DNA of 37,559 nt from an uncultured Clostridium sp. (GCA_948436975.1 CAOJJB010000017.1:1-37559), one strand, 5' to 3'. Counted from the stretch's first letter, positions 18,398 through 27,219 are shown. Program-made: numbers and translations. Notes: generated by a model not told the origin, from the letters alone.

Positions 18398-19124
18398 TTA
18401 GAATTTATAGTAATAATTTTTTACATCTTTCAATACTGTTTCTAAATATACGTCCTCATTTCTTTCATTTACTATAATCATATTAGGATATGTCATCATC
18501 ATTTTTTCATTTGAAAAAAATTCTCCTACATTGTTTTCTTCTGCAAGTTCTATTCCAGTTATTGTTATGTTATATTCATCTGCTACTCTTATTAAGAAAC
18601 TATCTAATGCATAACAAGTTAATATACCATCAAATGCCATAAATAATGTTATTGAAGTAATACAAAATTTCAATATAGCATGTGAAACTTTGTCTATAAC
18701 TTTATCTATACATTTATCTAAAAAAGGATTTATATAATTTATTAATGGAATAGTTAAAGCTCCCCACATTACTGCATAATATAAACATGTTCTTCCATTT
18801 ATATTTAAAAAGTCATTTGAATAATCCCACCATTTTACATGCAAAAATATTTCTCCAACATAACTTGATAAATACTCTACTATACATCCTACTATCATAC
18901 CATAAATAAATAGTTTTATATTATTATTCTTATATTTATTTAAAGCTAATATTAATGCTATTGCAGCTATTCCGATAAACTATACAAAACGGTCCATATA
19001 AAAAACTTTGTCTACTTTCCAACATTCCTTTTGTAAAAATAGCATATATAGTTTCTAAAAAAAATCCTACTATACTATAAATAATAAAATAAATTAATAT
19101 TTTCCAAATAAATTTTCTCTTCAT
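18398..19124 (-). CDS. CmpB-type putative ABC transporter permease, requiring +1 shift at CGG
   Basis: Frame 0 from the ATG at 19124 encodes MKRKFIWKILIYF through FLYGPFCIVY (50 residues), then reaches CGG and stops 13 codons later. Skipping the C at 18974 gives GIAAIALILALNKYKNNN and continues in one frame to the stop at 18398, a 241-residue product. This matches the CmpB family (PF06541 type), whose usual text here is FLYGPFCPIYGIGA. The later hallmark SYVGEIFLHVKWWDYSNDF lies after the junction. About five membrane helices precede an extracytoplasmic or cytoplasmic tail. No obvious ribosome site precedes the ATG. An alternative is a dead gene, but the identical CGG signature in four other genes argues against it. 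Confidence 0.8.
18972..18974 (-). other. CGG +1 shift site in the cmpB-like gene
   Basis: Codon 51 in frame 0 (TAT CGG AAT). Reading TAT, skipping C, then GGA ATA GCT restores the family sequence. The C lies in a non-repetitive context, so homopolymer slippage is not the cause. Confidence 0.8.
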
Positions 19125-19200
19125 ACAGTATATTATGGATTTTTTTTTCCAATTTATTCATTTTTTACATTTTTTCTACAATAATATTTTATATACATAA

Positions 19201-19267
19201 GAACAATAGTGGACAATATATAATCTGTAAAAGCCAAAACTATATTGAATTGTCCACGTCATTGTTC
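19201..19267. repeat. Imperfect inverted repeat, first part of an intergenic hairpin block
   Basis: GAACAAT and GTGGACAAT near 19201-19219 are answered by ATTGTCCAC and ATTGTTC at about 19249-19266. The two stem parts are joined by a small internal loop, and the ~30-nt apical loop is AT-rich. Confidence 0.75.
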
Positions 19268-19270
19268 GAA

Positions 19271-19301
19271 GCACACAAATTTATGAAATAAATTTGTGTG
19301 C
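19271..19301. repeat. Perfect 14-bp hairpin in the intergenic block
   Basis: GCACACAAATTTAT, a 3-nt loop GAA, then the exact complement ATAAATTTGTGTGC. It starts three bases after the preceding inverted repeat. There is no T-run, so it is not a standard terminator. Confidence 0.85.
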
Positions 19302-19317
19302 AAATGTTGGCGTAAGC

Positions 19318-19361
19318 TTTTATTTAATAGGAAGTCCAAAGGACTTTCCTATTAAATAAAA
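19318..19361. terminator. Long bidirectional hairpin (about 20 bp, one bulge)
   Basis: The left arm 19318-19337 and right arm 19341-19361 pair with a single-base bulge around the core GGAAGTCC-AAA-GGACTTTCC. Both ends are A/T-rich, so it could end transcription in either direction. It abuts the LCP-gene terminator. Confidence 0.65.
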
Positions 19362-19401
19362 AAGTATGTAATAGATCTAACTTAATTTATTACATACTTT
19401 T
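19360..19401 (-). terminator. Rho-independent terminator of the cobW-LCP operon
   Basis: A 14-bp perfect stem (AAAAGTATGTAATA at 19360-19373 and TATTACATACTTTT at 19388-19401) with a T-rich tail on the minus strand. It begins five bases past the LCP stop codon. Confidence 0.8.
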
Positions 19402-19405
19402 ATTT

Positions 19406-21130
19406 TTATTGAGTTTGTGTTTCAGTTGTTGGTGGTGTTTCTGGTTTTTCTATTCCTCCTGGATTATCTGAAGTTGAACCTCCTTGATTATCACCATCAG
19501 GTGTTTCAGGAGTAGTTGGAGTTGTAGGAGTTGTTGGTGCCTCTGTTTCTGGTGGTGGTGTAACTGGATTTGTTGGTTCTGTTGTACCTGGTTTTGATGT
19601 TCCACTATTTCCTGAATTTGAAGTATTTGTATTTCCATTATTTGGTTTTTGTGTTGGTTTATTTGTAGTATCTTCTTGTGTTAATGAATTTTGTGGTTTA
19701 TTATTAGGAGTTGTAGTAGTTGGTTTATTATTATCTGTTTTTTCTACATTAGGTGTTTTTATATCTTGTTGGTTTCTTTGTGTTTCTGTTTTTGTATTAT
19801 TCTTATTATTTACATCAGTATTATTTGATTTAGTTGTTTTTGTTGTATTTGAAGATGATTGATTATTTTTATCTGTTTCGTTTGATTTTTTGGATTTATC
19901 TATTTTATATTGATAATGTTTCTCTATTTCTTTATCTGTTAACCCTAATTCTTCAATAAGTTCTCCTATTAATTTCTTGGTTTCAGAATTACTTGACTTG
20001 TAAAACCATAATTCATTAATAAGTGCTGACTCTCCTGGTAATTGCTCCATAATAATAGAATTAGTATCAAATTTTAATGCATATGGAATATATCCTATTG
20101 CTTTTCCTAATGTCATATCTGTTACTAAATTATCAAATACAGCTGTTGCTATTGCTTTTAGATTTGATGTACTACCTGCACTTACTAATTGACTTGCTAC
20201 TACTTTTATAAATTCTCTTTGAGTTTTCATTCTTCCAAAATCGTTATCGCCATAACTAAATGGATAAGAACTACCATCATTATTATGTCTAAATCTTAAT
20301 AGTTGTTCTGCTTTCTCTCCATTTATTTTTTGCATTCCTGCTTCAAGATGTATATGCAAATCTTGTGTTGGATCATCATAGTCCATATCTATTGGAACAT
20401 CAAATTCAACTTCTCCTATTGCATCTACTATTGCTGGTAATGCAGTATTTTTAACAATAATATAATTATCTATATTTATACCAGTTAATTTTTCAACTGC
20501 TTCAACTGTTTTATTCACATCTTTTTGATATAGTGCATTTATTTTGTCATATCCATTAGCTGATGCTTCACTTTTCCCTACAAATGTATCTCTTGGTATG
20601 GAAACCATAATTGCCTTTTGAGTTTTAGGATTATAGCCAGCTAAAATTATTGTATCTGTAAGTTCTACTTTTATATCTTCACTTACTCCTAATACTAATA
20701 CAAAAATTGGTTCATCATTGCCTAAAACATCTGTTGCAACATTTATAACAGCTTCAGCTAAATTTCCATTTGCCCTATAAATATAAGTACCAAATACTAT
20801 TCCTAGTATTAAAAATAATACTAATATTATTGATGATACTACTGTTATTTTTTTCTTTTTACTCCATTTTCTTCTTTCTTTTCTTTTTGGCTTTTCATCT
20901 TCTTTTGAATAACTTAAATCTATATTATTATAATCTATCTTACTTATAATATCTTCATTATTTTCACTATCTAATACTTTTTCTTGATGTTCTTTATTAA
21001 TATCTTCTTGATCTTTTAATATATTTTTTTCTTCTAAATTATTATCTGTTTTATTTGATATGTTATTATTATTTTCTGTATTATCAGTAATAATTTTATT
21101 TTCTTCTGTATTATTTTTATTATCTTCCAA
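19406..21130 (-). CDS. LytR-CpsA-Psr (LCP) family wall-polymer ligase
   Basis: 574 residues starting at a TTG (21130) with AAGGGG 7 nt upstream. The first ~95 residues are an acidic/Asn-rich cytoplasmic part ending in a basic stretch (RKWSKKKK), followed by a membrane helix at about 97-118. The LCP catalytic domain follows: LTDTIILAGYNPKTQKAIMV with SIPRDT, later GEKAEQLLRFRHNNDG and DFGRMKTQREFI, including the conserved Asp and Arg residues. LCP enzymes transfer undecaprenyl-linked polymers to peptidoglycan. The last ~180 residues are low-complexity Asn/Thr then Pro/Thr/Gly, a probable wall-spanning spacer. It lies 27 bp downstream of the CobW gene. Confidence 0.93.
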   Translation of the reverse strand: MEDNKNNTEENKIITDNTENNNNISNKTDNNLEEKNILKDQEDINKEHQEKVLDSENNEDIISKIDYNNIDLSYSKEDEKPKRKERRKWSKKKKITVVSSIILVLFLILGIVFGTYIYRANGNLAEAVINVATDVLGNDEPIFVLVLGVSEDIKVELTDTIILAGYNPKTQKAIMVSIPRDTFVGKSEASANGYDKINALYQKDVNKTVEAVEKLTGINIDNYIIVKNTALPAIVDAIGEVEFDVPIDMDYDDPTQDLHIHLEAGMQKINGEKAEQLLRFRHNNDGSSYPFSYGDNDFGRMKTQREFIKVVASQLVSAGSTSNLKAIATAVFDNLVTDMTLGKAIGYIPYALKFDTNSIIMEQLPGESALINELWFYKSSNSETKKLIGELIEELGLTDKEIEKHYQYKIDKSKKSNETDKNNQSSSNTTKTTKSNNTDVNNKNNTKTETQRNQQDIKTPNVEKTDNNKPTTTTPNNKPQNSLTQEDTTNKPTQKPNNGNTNTSNSGNSGTSKPGTTEPTNPVTPPPETEAPTTPTTPTTPETPDGDNQGGSTSDNPGGIEKPETPPTTETQTQ

Positions 21131-21157
21131 ATTTGTACCCCTTACTTTTATTTTATA

Positions 21158-22360
21158 TTAATCTAGTATTTTATCTAATTCACTTTTTATTTCATCTTTT
21201 TCTAAATTCTGTCCAATAAATACAAGTTTTATTATTCTATCTCCTACTTCATTATCCCAACTTTTTAATATTTCTGGATTTTCTTTAAGAATTTGATTTT
21301 TTTCATTTTCAGGTGCTGATGCTATCCAAATTCCTGCTTCACCTATTTGCATTTGATTTCCTGCTTGTTCAAATACATATGACATATCTTGGTCATCTGA
21401 AAACCATACCAATCCTTTACATCTAATTATATTTTTTCTCCATTTGAAATTTACATATTCTTCAAATTTGTTTTTATTAAAAGGTTTTCTTCTAACATAT
21501 ACAAAAGTACCTATTCCATATTCTTCTGCTTCACCTTCATCGTGATGATGGTGATGATGATGTGAGTGAGAATGTTCATGATTGTGTTCTTCTTCATGAT
21601 TATGTTCATGTTCAGTTTCATGTTCATTGTCATCTCTTTCTAATTCTCTTATCCATGATGCTGATGTTGCCGCTTTTTCAAAGTCAAAACTATTTGTGTC
21701 TATTATATCTTTTACATCAACTTTTGAATAATTTGTTTCTATAATTTTAGCTATTGGTTGTAATGCTTTTATTACCGCTTTTACTTTATTTAGTTCTTCT
21801 TTTGATATTTCATCTATTTTATTTAAAATAATAGTATTACAAAATTCTATTTGTTGAATTAATAAATTTTCTATATCTTCATCATCTATATTTTCATTTA
21901 GTAATTTTTCTCCTGAACTAAATTCATAAGCAAGTCTTGCTGCATCTACAACTGTTACTAAATTGTCTAATCTACAAATTTTAGGAAGTCCATATTCTTC
22001 TGTTTGCTCTGACAGAACTGTTATTGTTTGTGCTATTGGAAGAGGTTCACATATACCACTTGCTTCTATTAATATATAATCAAATCTTCCTGTTTTAATT
22101 ATATCTGCTATTTGTTGCATTAAATCTACTTTTAATGTACAACAAATACAGCCATTACTTAATGGAACTAAATTACTATCTTTCTCTTTTACTACTCCTC
22201 CTTTTTGGATTAATTCTGCATCTATATTTACTTCACCTATATCATTAACTATTACAGCTACTTTATACCCTTCTTGATTTGTTAATATATGATTAATTAA
22301 AGTAGTTTTACCAGAGCCTAAATAACCTGTTAATACTGTAATTGGCACTATTTTATTCAT
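21158..22360 (-). CDS. CobW/ZNG1-family GTP-dependent metallochaperone with His-rich loop
   Basis: 400 residues. Visible motifs are Walker A GYLGSGKTT (residues 12-20), the metal-binding GCICCTLKVDL (CXCC type, about 71-81), ILIEASGICEP and the GTP-specificity motif ILNKID. A long His/Glu segment near 250-280 (EHNHEHSHSHHHHHHHDEG) separates the G domain from the C-terminal CobW_C domain, which starts around YGIGTFVYVRRKPFN. Such proteins deliver Zn or another metal to client enzymes. The His loop suits Zn or Ni. An AGGAGGAG site precedes the ATG, and the LCP gene follows by 27 bp. No zinc-regulator operator was recognised. Confidence 0.93.
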   Translation of the reverse strand: MNKIVPITVLTGYLGSGKTTLINHILTNQEGYKVAVIVNDIGEVNIDAELIQKGGVVKEKDSNLVPLSNGCICCTLKVDLMQQIADIIKTGRFDYILIEASGICEPLPIAQTITVLSEQTEEYGLPKICRLDNLVTVVDAARLAYEFSSGEKLLNENIDDEDIENLLIQQIEFCNTIILNKIDEISKEELNKVKAVIKALQPIAKIIETNYSKVDVKDIIDTNSFDFEKAATSASWIRELERDDNEHETEHEHNHEEEHNHEHSHSHHHHHHHDEGEAEEYGIGTFVYVRRKPFNKNKFEEYVNFKWRKNIIRCKGLVWFSDDQDMSYVFEQAGNQMQIGEAGIWIASAPENEKNQILKENPEILKSWDNEVGDRIIKLVFIGQNLEKDEIKSELDKILD

Positions 22361-22391
22361 TTTCTCCTCCTACTTTTAAAATTTACTATAC

Positions 22392-22420
22392 ATTATACAC
22401 TTTAAATTAATTTCATTCAA
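22392..22420 (-). promoter_or_regulatory. Sigma-A-type promoter of the cobW-LCP operon
   Basis: TTGAAT (22420-22415), a 17-bp spacer and TATAAT (22397-22392) on the minus strand, with transcription starting about 25 nt before the ATG at 22360. Confidence 0.65.
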
Positions 22421-22524
22421 GTTATTAATAACAATTTAATAATTTATTATAATAATATTATCTTTTTTTAAATTATTATTTTACCATTTAAATTTATTTT
22501 AATATTTTTTGCATTGTTTATACA

Positions 22525-22941
22525 TTAATTGCATTTTTTTGTATATTTTTCAAAAATATTATTCATTTCTGGTTTTACCTTTTTTAATGATATTGGTTTC
22601 ATATTATCATCCGTAAAACAATGTTTTGTTTCTCCCACTAATGATAGTAATTGTGTTGTTTTGTTTGTAAGTTTATATTCAATTATTAGTTTAACTCCTG
22701 TATACTCTTTTATATTAACTTCTATTTGAATAATATCACTAAATCTACATGGATTTTTATATGTACAATTAACACCAAGTACAGGTATCATTATTCCTTC
22801 TTCTTCCATTTTATCATATGGTAATCCCATATTGTTCATGAAATATATTCTTGCTTCTTCTAAAAATCTTATATAATTTGAATGATGTACTATTTTCATT
22901 GCATCAGTTTCATAATAATTTACTTTTCTTTCATATATCAT
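22525..22941 (-). CDS. YbgC/FadM-like acyl-CoA thioesterase (hot-dog fold)
   Basis: 138 residues, the usual length of a single hot-dog domain. The catalytic-helix signature YETDAMKIVHHSNYIRFLEEAR spans about residues 9-30, with the Asp13 nucleophile position typical of the 4-hydroxybenzoyl-CoA thioesterase family. The remainder (NPCRFSDIIQIEV, HCFTDDNMKPI) fits the beta-sheet. It should hydrolyse acyl-CoA or acyl-carrier thioesters in the cytoplasm; chain preference is unknown. A GGAG site precedes the ATG. It follows the HD gene by 15 bp in the same operon. Confidence 0.92.
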   Translation of the reverse strand: MIYERKVNYYETDAMKIVHHSNYIRFLEEARIYFMNNMGLPYDKMEEEGIMIPVLGVNCTYKNPCRFSDIIQIEVNIKEYTGVKLIIEYKLTNKTTQLLSLVGETKHCFTDDNMKPISLKKVKPEMNNIFEKYTKKCN

Positions 22942-22956
22942 GATTTATTTACTCCT

Positions 22957-23727
22957 TTATATATTCTTATTTAAATAATTATAAGTAATTTTCTTTATTA
23001 ATTCTATTTGTTGCTTTGTTTCTTCATTTTTATAATCAAATCTATTTAAGATCTTATTAATATAGTCATTATCTAAAATATTTTTTAAAGAATATTTAAA
23101 ATTTATATCAAAAACAAACGATATTATTAAAATAACTGCATCTAATTTAGATTGGTTTTTCTCATCCTTTAAAATTACTTTATTATTTTTTATATAATTT
23201 AAATATTTATCTGAAATAGTAGCATTTTCAATTTCTTTTATTTCTTGTTCTGATTTCCAAAACATTTCTACTGCTTCATATAATATATCCAATTTATCTG
23301 CATCTCTTACTATTTTACTATACATTAATGTTGTATAGTTCAATCCATCTTCTATTTGAAATTTATTGTGATTTTTAATTGCTGTTCTTATTATGTTGTC
23401 ATATTCAGAAGTTTCTATAAATTTTCTGATAAAATTATCTCTTTCTAGGATTTCACTTCCTTTACTAGCATGATCAAAATTACTCTTTTCATCTAAAAAA
23501 GTATGATAGGTTTTATACTGTTCAAATCTTGCTATATCATGTAGTAGTCCAATAAGAATTGCTAATTCTATTTGCTCTTCATCTAGTTTTAACGATTTTG
23601 CTATTTTTTCACTATAATCCATTACTCTAAAAGAATGATATACTTTTCTGTCTATATTAGAATCTGTTAGATCATATTCAGATATATATTTTTTAAATTC
23701 ATTTTTTGCTTTTTCTATATTTATCAT
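22957..23727 (-). CDS. HD-domain phosphohydrolase
   Basis: 256 residues. The HD metal site is visible as H27 in VYHSFRVMDYSEKIA, the LIGLLHDIARFEQY motif (HD near residues 68-69), FDHASKGSEIL, and a downstream AIKNHNKF and VRDADKLDILYE. These give the H...HD...D ligands of a metal-dependent phosphohydrolase acting on nucleotides or phosphate esters. The substrate cannot be predicted. It is first in a two-gene operon with a thioesterase and has a strong promoter and an AGGAG site. Confidence 0.88.
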   Translation of the reverse strand: MINIEKAKNEFKKYISEYDLTDSNIDRKVYHSFRVMDYSEKIAKSLKLDEEQIELAILIGLLHDIARFEQYKTYHTFLDEKSNFDHASKGSEILERDNFIRKFIETSEYDNIIRTAIKNHNKFQIEDGLNYTTLMYSKIVRDADKLDILYEAVEMFWKSEQEIKEIENATISDKYLNYIKNNKVILKDEKNQSKLDAVILIISFVFDINFKYSLKNILDNDYINKILNRFDYKNEETKQQIELIKKITYNYLNKNI

Positions 23728-23778
23728 ATTATATTTCTCCTATTCATTTATGTAGAATACTAAAATTTCTTTTTTCAT

Positions 23779-23807
23779 ATTATATACTTTCTGTTTTTAG
23801 ATTTCAA
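23779..23807 (-). promoter_or_regulatory. Sigma-A-type promoter of the HD-thioesterase operon, with adjoining inverted repeat
   Basis: TTGAAA (23807-23802), a 17-bp spacer and TATAAT (23784-23779) on the minus strand. A 10-bp inverted repeat AAGAATTTAT/ATAAATTCTT at 23806-23836 overlaps the upstream edge of the -35 box and could be an operator. Confidence 0.6.
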
Positions 23808-23865
23808 GAATTTATATTTTTATATAATAAATTCTTAAATTATGCTTCAATTCAACTAATATGGC

Positions 23866-23909
23866 AAATGAGTGCTATCGAAGGAATTTTCCTCCTATAG
23901 CACTCATTT
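23866..23909. terminator. 13-bp hairpin terminator beyond the isolated gene
   Basis: AAATGAGTGCTAT (23866-23878) pairs with ATAGCACTCATTT (23897-23909). The T-run lies on the plus-strand side (CATTTTATTTT), so it is a clean terminator for plus-strand transcripts and a weaker one for the gene ending at 23936. Confidence 0.6.
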
Positions 23910-23935
23910 TATTTTCAGGTTCTGTTACTCTACCT

Positions 23936-24694
23936 TTATGTGTATCCGTTCAATTTTAGTATATTATCAATATCTTTATTGGCATATACAGGTTCAATCT
24001 TGACATCACTTTCCATGGACATTGATATGTTAATGACCATTTCTGCAAAATCAATTACCGATTTACAATACTCAGATGAATGGTTATCAAAAAATCCATA
24101 TGGAAGCGATGTTACAAATTCAGTTTCCTCATTTACAAAAATATGATCTGGCATTAAATTAATGTCTCCCAAAAATTCTGCATCTGTTTTTGTAATATAA
24201 AAAACCCCTGCCTGTTTTTCCATAAGTTGCTTTAAAGAAGCGCTTTTATGAATTAAAATCACATCTTGTGATTTTTCATATATATCATTTACTTTGTCAA
24301 TATTCTCCATTTTTTCGCTTCTAATTCTTTGGACTTTTTCTAGCTTTCTCTGCTGTTTTCTCAATGCTTGTAATGCTTCATCTAACTTTTTCTGAGCCTT
24401 TTTTGCCTCTTCTGCCGCCACCCTATATACATCTTCTGCTTTTTTCACATTAGTAGTCTGCATTTCTTCACTTTTCAATGCATCTGAAAATTCCCGTTCC
24501 GCTGTACCTTTAATATCGTCTAATAGATTCTTTACATCTCCATCTAATCGAAGGATCCGCCGAACTTTAAAACCATCTTTGAAATTTTTTTCATCAATTA
24601 CTTCAAATTTCTTAGCATCCTCTAAACTAAAGTCGTTAACTGATGGTAAGGTTGGCAAAAACCTCAATCGTAAACTTAAAACTTGCTTTGCCAT
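23936..24694 (-). CDS. Isolated coiled-coil protein of unknown function, probably acquired by transfer
   Basis: I do not recognise this family. The frame reaches back to an ATG at 24706, but that ATG abuts the AAAGGA site with no spacing. The ATG at 24694 (MAKQVLSLRL) has GGATGA 8 nt upstream and is preferred, giving 252 residues. Residues about 75-140 form a long charged coiled coil (AEEAKKAQKKLDEALQALRK). The flanking domains are mixed alpha/beta with no catalytic motif seen. Codon use differs from all neighbours: it is visibly richer in G+C and holds three in-frame CGG codons (two at 24557-24562, one at 24494-24496), a codon otherwise never read in frame here. It has its own perfect promoter and flanking hairpin. 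If CGG causes a +1 shift in this host, translation would stop shortly after the first site. Confidence 0.75.
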   Translation of the reverse strand: MAKQVLSLRLRFLPTLPSVNDFSLEDAKKFEVIDEKNFKDGFKVRRILRLDGDVKNLLDDIKGTAEREFSDALKSEEMQTTNVKKAEDVYRVAAEEAKKAQKKLDEALQALRKQQRKLEKVQRIRSEKMENIDKVNDIYEKSQDVILIHKSASLKQLMEKQAGVFYITKTDAEFLGDINLMPDHIFVNEETEFVTSLPYGFFDNHSSEYCKSVIDFAEMVINISMSMESDVKIEPVYANKDIDNILKLNGYT

Positions 24695-24746
24695 GTAACA
24701 TTTCATCCTTTCTTTATTCTATTCTTCTGCTACCGCAGTTAGAATA

Positions 24747-24775
24747 ATTATACTACTCTTTTAAAGTTATGTCAA
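24747..24775 (-). promoter_or_regulatory. Perfect-consensus sigma-A promoter of the isolated gene
   Basis: TTGACA (24775-24770), a 17-bp spacer and TATAAT (24752-24747), a full 12/12 match. The predicted leader contains a small hairpin (CTGC-GGTA-GCAG near 24729-24740). Confidence 0.85.
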
Positions 24776-24811
24776 CTTTATATAATAATATTAATAAAAA
24801 TATGTCCTAAA

Positions 24812-26071
24812 TTATAATTTAACCTCATATTTTAATTCCAACTCAGAATACTGTTTTGGTTCTAATCCAACTCGTTTTCTCATATACAAAAGTATAAATA
24901 TAATAATTAGTAAAGATATAGTACCAAACATAATCATTGCCATAGAAATTTCCATTACATTAAGTAAGCAAGATGCAAAAAGTCCAAATATAACACTTAA
25001 TACTGAACTTAAAAAATTATTAATTGCAAAAATTCTTGTATCAATACTACTATTAGTAAAATTACTTAAATATTTTATTAATAAAACATTATATAATCCA
25101 ACCATAGCATATTTTATCATATACATTATTAAAATAATTGTTAAAACAAATAAGATATTAATTTTAAAATATGTAGCAATACCAGCACAAACACAAGATA
25201 ATGATAATAAAATACCAAGAATAGTTAATGTTCTATTTTTAAATTTATTTTGAAATATATTCTGTTTCTTAGAAGAAATTGAAGATACTATATTAAGTAT
25301 AGCAAACATTATTCCTATATATTTAGATGAAACCCCTAAATCTTCTAATAGACTAATTTCATATGTACCTAAAACAGTAATTATTGAATAACATACTGCT
25401 GAAAATATTAATAAGCTTTTACATCTTTTAGAACTAAACGCAAATTTTATAGCTTCTTTTAATGAAACCTCTAAATTATTTTCATCCTCAACTTTTGAAA
25501 TTTCTTTTACATCTTGAAACCTTGTTGATATTATTAATGTAATAATAACAATCGTCAAAGTTAAACTTATTGGAATATATCCATTAATTTCATACAAAAA
25601 TCCTGATAAAATTAATGAAATTGCACTTAAAACATAATATCCAGAAACAGCTTTTCCTTGTATTTTAGCAAAAATATTACTTTTCTCCTCATTTGAATAA
25701 TTTATTGAAGCATTTAATATTGAAGGCTCTGCAATATCTTTAAGTCCAAAAGCTAATGCACATGTTATTTCTGCTAATATTAATTGTAGTAAATTTGTAC
25801 TATTCATTACTAAAATTAAATATATAATATTACACAAATTACCTAATATCATACCTTTTTTTCGCCCTATTTTTCCAACTATTATTGATGCAGGTACTGT
25901 ACACATAATAACAAACAATGCATAAAAAGTATCTACTAATAGCACTGCTGACATATTAATATGTTTCACTTGTGTTAAAAATAAAACATTAATAGTATAA
26001 AAAAATAAAAAATCCATTGATAATTGTCTATACTTTGGATAAAGCTTCAAATTTTTATCTTCTTTCTTCAT
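24812..26071 (-). CDS. Major facilitator superfamily transporter
   Basis: 419 residues with 12 predicted membrane helices. The loop between helices 2 and 3, IIVGKIGRKKGMILGN at about 61-76, is the MFS motif-A equivalent. The second half begins after a hydrophilic loop near residue 200 (SRFQDVKEISKVEDENNLE). The N-terminal half conserves ALAFGLKDIAEPSI, seen in a drug-efflux-like subgroup of MFS proteins. No substrate can be named. GAGGAG precedes the ATG. The upstream gap (26072-26261) has only weak promoter-like matches. Confidence 0.88.
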   Translation of the reverse strand: MKKEDKNLKLYPKYRQLSMDFLFFYTINVLFLTQVKHINMSAVLLVDTFYALFVIMCTVPASIIVGKIGRKKGMILGNLCNIIYLILVMNSTNLLQLILAEITCALAFGLKDIAEPSILNASINYSNEEKSNIFAKIQGKAVSGYYVLSAISLILSGFLYEINGYIPISLTLTIVIITLIISTRFQDVKEISKVEDENNLEVSLKEAIKFAFSSKRCKSLLIFSAVCYSIITVLGTYEISLLEDLGVSSKYIGIMFAILNIVSSISSKKQNIFQNKFKNRTLTILGILLSLSCVCAGIATYFKINILFVLTIILIMYMIKYAMVGLYNVLLIKYLSNFTNSSIDTRIFAINNFLSSVLSVIFGLFASCLLNVMEISMAMIMFGTISLLIIIFILLYMRKRVGLEPKQYSELELKYEVKL

Positions 26072-26261
26072 CTTAAATTTCTCCTCTTATATTATTTTAT
26101 AATTTTATTTTACATTTTTAATAACTTCAATAACATTTTTTTGTATTTTATATTAAAAAATTATTACAAAAATTACAAAAAAAAATTTATATTATTTATG
26201 AAATTATAATTAAACTTTTTGTATAATTATTTTCATTAATAATATAAATTCTTCTTAAAAT

Positions 26262-27215
26262 TTATTTTAAATTTTTAATAATTTCAGAAATAATAGATTT
26301 TTTAGCCTCATCAAATGACATATTTAAAGTTGCTCCTGCTGCTTTAATATGTCCACCTCCTCCAAAAACTGAACAAATCTCTGAAACATTAACATATTCA
26401 TTAGAACGAAGTGAAACTTTATATCCCTTTTCTTTTTCATATAAAAATACTGAAACTTCTACTCCTTCAATATATTTTCCAATTTCCACTATTCCATTAC
26501 GTTCTCCTGCTTTAAGACCAATTCTTTCATCATCATCTTTATTTAAATATGTAAAAGAAATTCTTCCTTCAGCAAAAAATTCTAATCTATCCATAGCTAG
26601 TTTTTCTGCTTCAAATTTAGTTCTAGACATAGTAAGCATCGACTGTTTATATATTTTAGGGAGATTAATTCCTTTTTCTAAACACCAAGAAGCAAATTCA
26701 AAAGATTCTACTGTTACATTTGTATTCTTAAATCCTCCTGTATCAGTAATAATTCCTGTTAATAAACATGTTGCAATATCTTTAGTTATTTGAATTCTTA
26801 AATATTCAAAACTAGAAACTAAAATTTGAGCAGTTGCTGGAGAAACATGATTTACAACATTATAATCTCCAAACATACTATTTTTATTATGATGATCAAA
26901 TTGAACTTTTACTTTTGCTTCTTCAAAATACTCTAAAAATTCACTATTTACTCTTTTTTCATTTGGACAATCAAGAACAATTGCTAAATCAAATTTTTTT
27001 ATTTCAGATTCAGTTTTTATAAACTCTGTACCAGGTAAATAAGAAAATATTTCTGGAAAGTCTTTCATTAATACTATAGCATTTTTTCCCATATTTCTTA
27101 ATACTAAACACATAGCAAGTGTACTTCCAATAGCATCTCCATCAGGGGCTTCATGTCCCATTAAAACTACATTTTCAGCTTTGTTTATTTCAACTAATAT
27201 TTCATCCAAGGTCAT
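26262..27215 (-). CDS. nrnA: Bifunctional oligoribonuclease / pAp phosphatase (DHH family)
   Basis: 317 residues with all DHH/DHHA1 signatures: GHEAPDGDAIGST (about 20-32), VLDCPNEKRV, the metal-binding QFDHHNKN near 109-116, TDTGGFKNTN, and the C-terminal substrate loop GGGGHIKAAGATL near 288-300. NrnA degrades 2-5 nt RNA and removes the 3'-phosphate from pAp. It is the last gene of the rimP-nusA-infB operon, 4 bp after rbfA, as in many Bacillota. An AGGAGA site precedes the ATG. Confidence 0.96.
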   Translation of the reverse strand: MTLDEILVEINKAENVVLMGHEAPDGDAIGSTLAMCLVLRNMGKNAIVLMKDFPEIFSYLPGTEFIKTESEIKKFDLAIVLDCPNEKRVNSEFLEYFEEAKVKVQFDHHNKNSMFGDYNVVNHVSPATAQILVSSFEYLRIQITKDIATCLLTGIITDTGGFKNTNVTVESFEFASWCLEKGINLPKIYKQSMLTMSRTKFEAEKLAMDRLEFFAEGRISFTYLNKDDDERIGLKAGERNGIVEIGKYIEGVEVSVFLYEKEKGYKVSLRSNEYVNVSEICSVFGGGGHIKAAGATLNMSFDEAKKSIISEIIKNLK

Positions 27216-27219
27216 ACTT

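Noticed and set aside
18398-19124. Pseudogene annotation for the cmpB-like gene
   Set aside because: There is one break only, with the CGG signature shared by essential infB, and a long intact frame after it.
26072-26261. Promoter for the MFS gene (TTGTAA-17-TAATAT)
   Set aside because: The -10 match is poor, and in such AT-rich sequence similar matches arise by chance.
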